Positions 61,084 through 64,000 of a stretch of DNA of 64,000 nt are shown in pieces. Below the pieces are notes generated by a model. That model was not told where the DNA came from, searched no databases, and worked only from the letters and a program-made list of their open reading frames with translations. Source of the DNA: Leptospira jelokensis. GTDB taxonomy: Bacteria; Spirochaetota; Leptospiria; Leptospirales; Leptospiraceae. A program made the translations under genes and the position numbers. The DNA is taken from NCBI RefSeq assembly GCF_004769635.1, contig NZ_RQGH01000039.1:62001-126000 (forward strand), given 5' to 3'. Position 1 is the first letter of the stretch. Each line of letters starts with the position of its first letter.

Positions 61084-64000
61084 ATGGAATTTTTAACTAA
61101 AATTGTTTATTTTTCTCTTCATAACAGACTTCTCATTGTATTACTTACTACATTACTTGCATTAGGTGGATTTTATTCTTTAAAAAATTTGAAGGTTGAT
61201 GCAGTACCTGATATCACGAATGTCCAAGTCCAAGTCATCACAACTTCCCCATCACTTTCGACATTGGAAATTGAGCAATACATCACACTTCCAGTAGAAC
61301 GAGCACTCACTGGGATACCCAATTTAGTGGAAATTCGGTCCGTTTCAAGGTATGGGTTTTCTCTTGTGACTGCCGTTTTTTCCGATGGAACTGATTTATT
61401 ACAATGTAGACAACTTGTTAGCGAAAAATTGAATGAAGCATCGGAAAACATACCATCCATCTATGGAAAACCAGTCATTGGGCCCATCACAACGGGATTA
61501 GGTGAAGTGTTTCAGTTTACATTGGAAAGTGACTTCCATAACCAAATGGAACTCACTACCTATTTGAATTGGGTCATAAATCCGATTTTAAAAACAGTTC
61601 CTGGGATTGTAGAAGTTAACAGTTTTGGAGGGAAAACCAAACAATACCAAGTGATCGTAGATTCATATAAAGCAGCATCACTTGGGATTTCTTTGGACCA
61701 AATTGTATCATCTGTTCAATCGAATAATTTATCGACTGGCAGTGGTTATATTGAGAGATCAAATGAACAATTGATCATTGGAAGTGATGGACTGTTAAAA
61801 ACTCTACCGGACTTTGAAAAAATCCAGGTTGGAAAATCAAAAGATGGATATCCTATTTATTTGAGTACTGTAGCAAAGATTGTAGAAGGGCCAAAACTCA
61901 GAAAAGGTGCCGCAACTTCCTCAGGAAACTCAGAAGTAGTTGGTGCCGTTACATTGATGTTACTCGGTGAGAATTCACTCACGGTTACAAAGTCTGTGAA
62001 AGAAAAAATTTCAATGATCGAAAAAACATTACCAGCAGGAATCAAAATCAAACCTTACTACGACAGGTCCATTATGGTTTCAAATACGTTAAAAACCATT
62101 GTTTGGAATTTATCAGAAGGTGCCTTCCTTGTCATCATCATCTTATTTCTTATGATCGGTGACTTCAGGTCGGGTTTGGTCATAGCCTCTGTCATTCCTT
62201 TAGCAATGCTTTTTGCGATTTCACTTATGTTTTTACGCGATTTGCCAGCCAACTTGATGTCCATGGGAGCGATTGACTTTGGATTAATTGTCGATGGAGC
62301 CGTAATCCTCATCGAAAATTCTCATCGAAGGATTGGTTTAAAAGTAAAAGAACTCAAACGCAAACTAAATCCAGATGAAAAAATTGATACTATCTTAAAT
62401 GCGACAATTGAAGTCAGAAAGGCAACAATATTTGGAGAAATCATCATTGCCATCGTTTACATTCCAATCCTTACTTTGAGTGGGACAGAAGGTAAAATGT
62501 TTATTCCAATGGCAACCACTGTATTATTTGCTTTGATTGGCTCGTTTCTTTTGACATTAACCATTATACCGGTATTAGCGTCCTTTTTCTTACATGCAGA
62601 TGTAAAAGAAGATCATAAAACAGTTTTATTCCAAAAGATAGAAGATTGGTACATTCCAAAACTAAAGTTTTGTATGGATCATGGTTCTAATATTATAAAA
62701 GGTACGATGATTACTTTTATAATTTCAATCATACTCTTCTTTCAATTAGGTGGTGAGTTTTTACCAAAATTAGATGAAGGAAATTTATTAATTGAAATCA
62801 GTCGTTACCCTTCAACCACACTAACTGAATCGTTGGCCTCATCCAATAAAATTGAAAAGGCAATTTTACAATCCATTCCAGAAATCACTGAAGTAGTATC
62901 AAGAACCGGTTCACCAGAACTTGCTATTGAACCTATGGGAGTCGAAAAAACAGATATGTATTTAATGATGAAACCAAGGTCTGAATGGGAACAGTCAAAA
63001 TCAGAGATCGAAGAAAAATTGGAAAAAATCATCCAACGAGTGGCTCCACAAGTGGCCTTTGGTTTATCACAACCCATTGAAATGAGAAATAACGAAATTA
63101 TGGCAGGAATTCGTGCTGACGTTGGGATTAAAATTTTTGGTGATGATTTGGTCCAACTGAAAGCCATAGCAGAAGAAATTTCCTCTAAAATTAAAACCAT
63201 TGAAGGAGTGGCGGATCTGAGAATTGAGCAGTTGTATGGTTTGGAATATTTGCGAATCAAACCTAATCGGGAAAAGTTAGCAAGGTATGATTTGACCATT
63301 GAAAAAATCAATCGGATCATTGAATCTCTTTCTTCCGGTGTGCCTGCAGGTATTGTTTATGAAGGGATGAAACGATTTGAGATTGTCGTAAAAACGGACA
63401 TTCAATCCAACTCTGAAAAAATCCCAAATGTTCCCGTTCATGTAGGAGTGAATCAATTTGCACCACTACATGAATTGGCGGAAATCAAAACTGAAGATGG
63501 CCCTGTTCAAATTTACCATCAAAATCAAAATCGTTATGCACTGGTTCAATTTAATATTCGTGGAAGTGATATGGTAAGCACTGTGAACGATGTCAAAAAG
63601 ATATTAAATGAAAAAATCAAATACCCAGATGGATACAACTATGAACTCGGTGGTGAATTTCAAAAATTTGAATCCGCCACAAATACACTGTTAGTTGTTG
63701 TACCCATCACACTTCTGATCATATTTTTGCTTTTATACTTTGCATTTCAGGAAATGTTTCCAGCTTTTATAATTTTTTTAAATGTTCCTTTTGCAATTAC
63801 GGGAGGAATTTTTGCATTATACCTGAGGAATTTACCATTTAGCATTTCCGCCGGTGTAGGATTCATTGCATTGTTTGGAATTGCTGTCTTAAATGGACTT
63901 GTATTGATCAGCTTTATCAAGTCAATGGAAGGTAAAGGAAAAGTTCTTATGGAAGCGATACGAGATGCCGCTGTTTCACGATTAAGACCTGTTCTGACAA
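61084..64000 (+). CDS. czcA: Heavy-metal efflux RND pump (CzcA/CusA family), 3' end outside window
   Basis: Partial gene: ATG at 61084, open to the right edge (972 codons). The first helix (RLLIVLLTTLLALGGFYSL) and VDAVPDITNVQVQVITTSPSLS are typical of the family. The fourth-helix motif AIDFGLIVDGAVILIEN (about residue 397) keeps both Asp and the Glu seen in the Co/Zn/Cd/Ni group (HME1), not the copper/silver group. Pore-domain segments follow (GGEFLPKLDEGNLLIEISRYPS, SRTGSPELAIEPMGVEKTDMY). It is the inner-membrane proton-driven pump of the operon. Confidence 0.93.
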   Translation, partial: MEFLTKIVYFSLHNRLLIVLLTTLLALGGFYSLKNLKVDAVPDITNVQVQVITTSPSLSTLEIEQYITLPVERALTGIPNLVEIRSVSRYGFSLVTAVFSDGTDLLQCRQLVSEKLNEASENIPSIYGKPVIGPITTGLGEVFQFTLESDFHNQMELTTYLNWVINPILKTVPGIVEVNSFGGKTKQYQVIVDSYKAASLGISLDQIVSSVQSNNLSTGSGYIERSNEQLIIGSDGLLKTLPDFEKIQVGKSKDGYPIYLSTVAKIVEGPKLRKGAATSSGNSEVVGAVTLMLLGENSLTVTKSVKEKISMIEKTLPAGIKIKPYYDRSIMVSNTLKTIVWNLSEGAFLVIIILFLMIGDFRSGLVIASVIPLAMLFAISLMFLRDLPANLMSMGAIDFGLIVDGAVILIENSHRRIGLKVKELKRKLNPDEKIDTILNATIEVRKATIFGEIIIAIVYIPILTLSGTEGKMFIPMATTVLFALIGSFLLTLTIIPVLASFFLHADVKEDHKTVLFQKIEDWYIPKLKFCMDHGSNIIKGTMITFIISIILFFQLGGEFLPKLDEGNLLIEISRYPSTTLTESLASSNKIEKAILQSIPEITEVVSRTGSPELAIEPMGVEKTDMYLMMKPRSEWEQSKSEIEEKLEKIIQRVAPQVAFGLSQPIEMRNNEIMAGIRADVGIKIFGDDLVQLKAIAEEISSKIKTIEGVADLRIEQLYGLEYLRIKPNREKLARYDLTIEKINRIIESLSSGVPAGIVYEGMKRFEIVVKTDIQSNSEKIPNVPVHVGVNQFAPLHELAEIKTEDGPVQIYHQNQNRYALVQFNIRGSDMVSTVNDVKKILNEKIKYPDGYNYELGGEFQKFESATNTLLVVVPITLLIIFLLLYFAFQEMFPAFIIFLNVPFAITGGIFALYLRNLPFSISAGVGFIALFGIAVLNGLVLISFIKSMEGKGKVLMEAIRDAAVSRLRPVLT

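Overview
The window looks like chromosome from a spirochaete of the genus Leptospira, probably a saprophytic species. This is inference from family resemblance: many lipoproteins with relaxed spirochaetal lipoboxes, paired Slr1658/Slr1659-type regulators, a dense set of class III cyclases, PAS/GAF histidine kinases and a SpoIIE phosphatase, and moderate-to-low GC. No tRNA, rRNA, CRISPR array or intact transposase was recognised.

Layout. 0-3.4 kb: a TetR regulator, a PlsC-like acyltransferase, then a cobalamin riboswitch leader driving two lipoprotein genes. 3.4-9.6 kb: a signalling block with a methyltransferase, HATPase and STAS partner-switch proteins, a GNAT fused to a cyclic-nucleotide-binding domain, a membrane SpoIIE phosphatase, a class III adenylate cyclase and a second HATPase. 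9.5-11.7 kb: a TetR regulator divergent from a membrane-protein/ABA4-like pair, with nested operator-like palindromes between them. 11.7-18.4 kb: an ankyrin protein, two oxidoreductase-like proteins, a DUF4846 protein, a LOG-family enzyme and small secreted proteins. 18.6-20 kb: a ferredoxin-cyclase-globin fusion. 20.3-23.3 kb: a seven-repeat propeller lipoprotein and another lipoprotein. 23.4-29.5 kb: three histidine kinases and one response regulator. 29.5-31.8 kb: an AT-rich island of broken wall-hydrolase tips, each followed by a lipoprotein. 32-38.7 kb: mreC-mreD-mrdA-rodA with flanking genes. 38.7-39.15 kb: a repeat-rich gap. 39-48.5 kb: ribF, a STAS protein, a DnaJ-like protein, manA, and a minus-strand run of OPA-type transporter, SRPBCC, GH43-like and pirin genes, then a cysK-like gene. 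48.8-55.1 kb: a 1968-residue lipoprotein followed by a cytochrome c. 55-58 kb: an acetoacetyl-CoA synthetase and a secreted protein. 58.2 kb to the end: a CzcCBA-type metal efflux operon running off the right edge.

Working together. The 4.2-9.6 kb genes contain the parts of a phosphatase/kinase/anti-anti-sigma switch plus a cAMP source and a cAMP-binding effector. The mre block builds the elongasome. The czc block is a tripartite pump. The most unusual items are the B12-riboswitch-controlled lipoproteins, the 2Fe-2S/cyclase/globin sensor, and the paired hydrolase-tip/lipoprotein cassettes that resemble orphan toxin-immunity modules.
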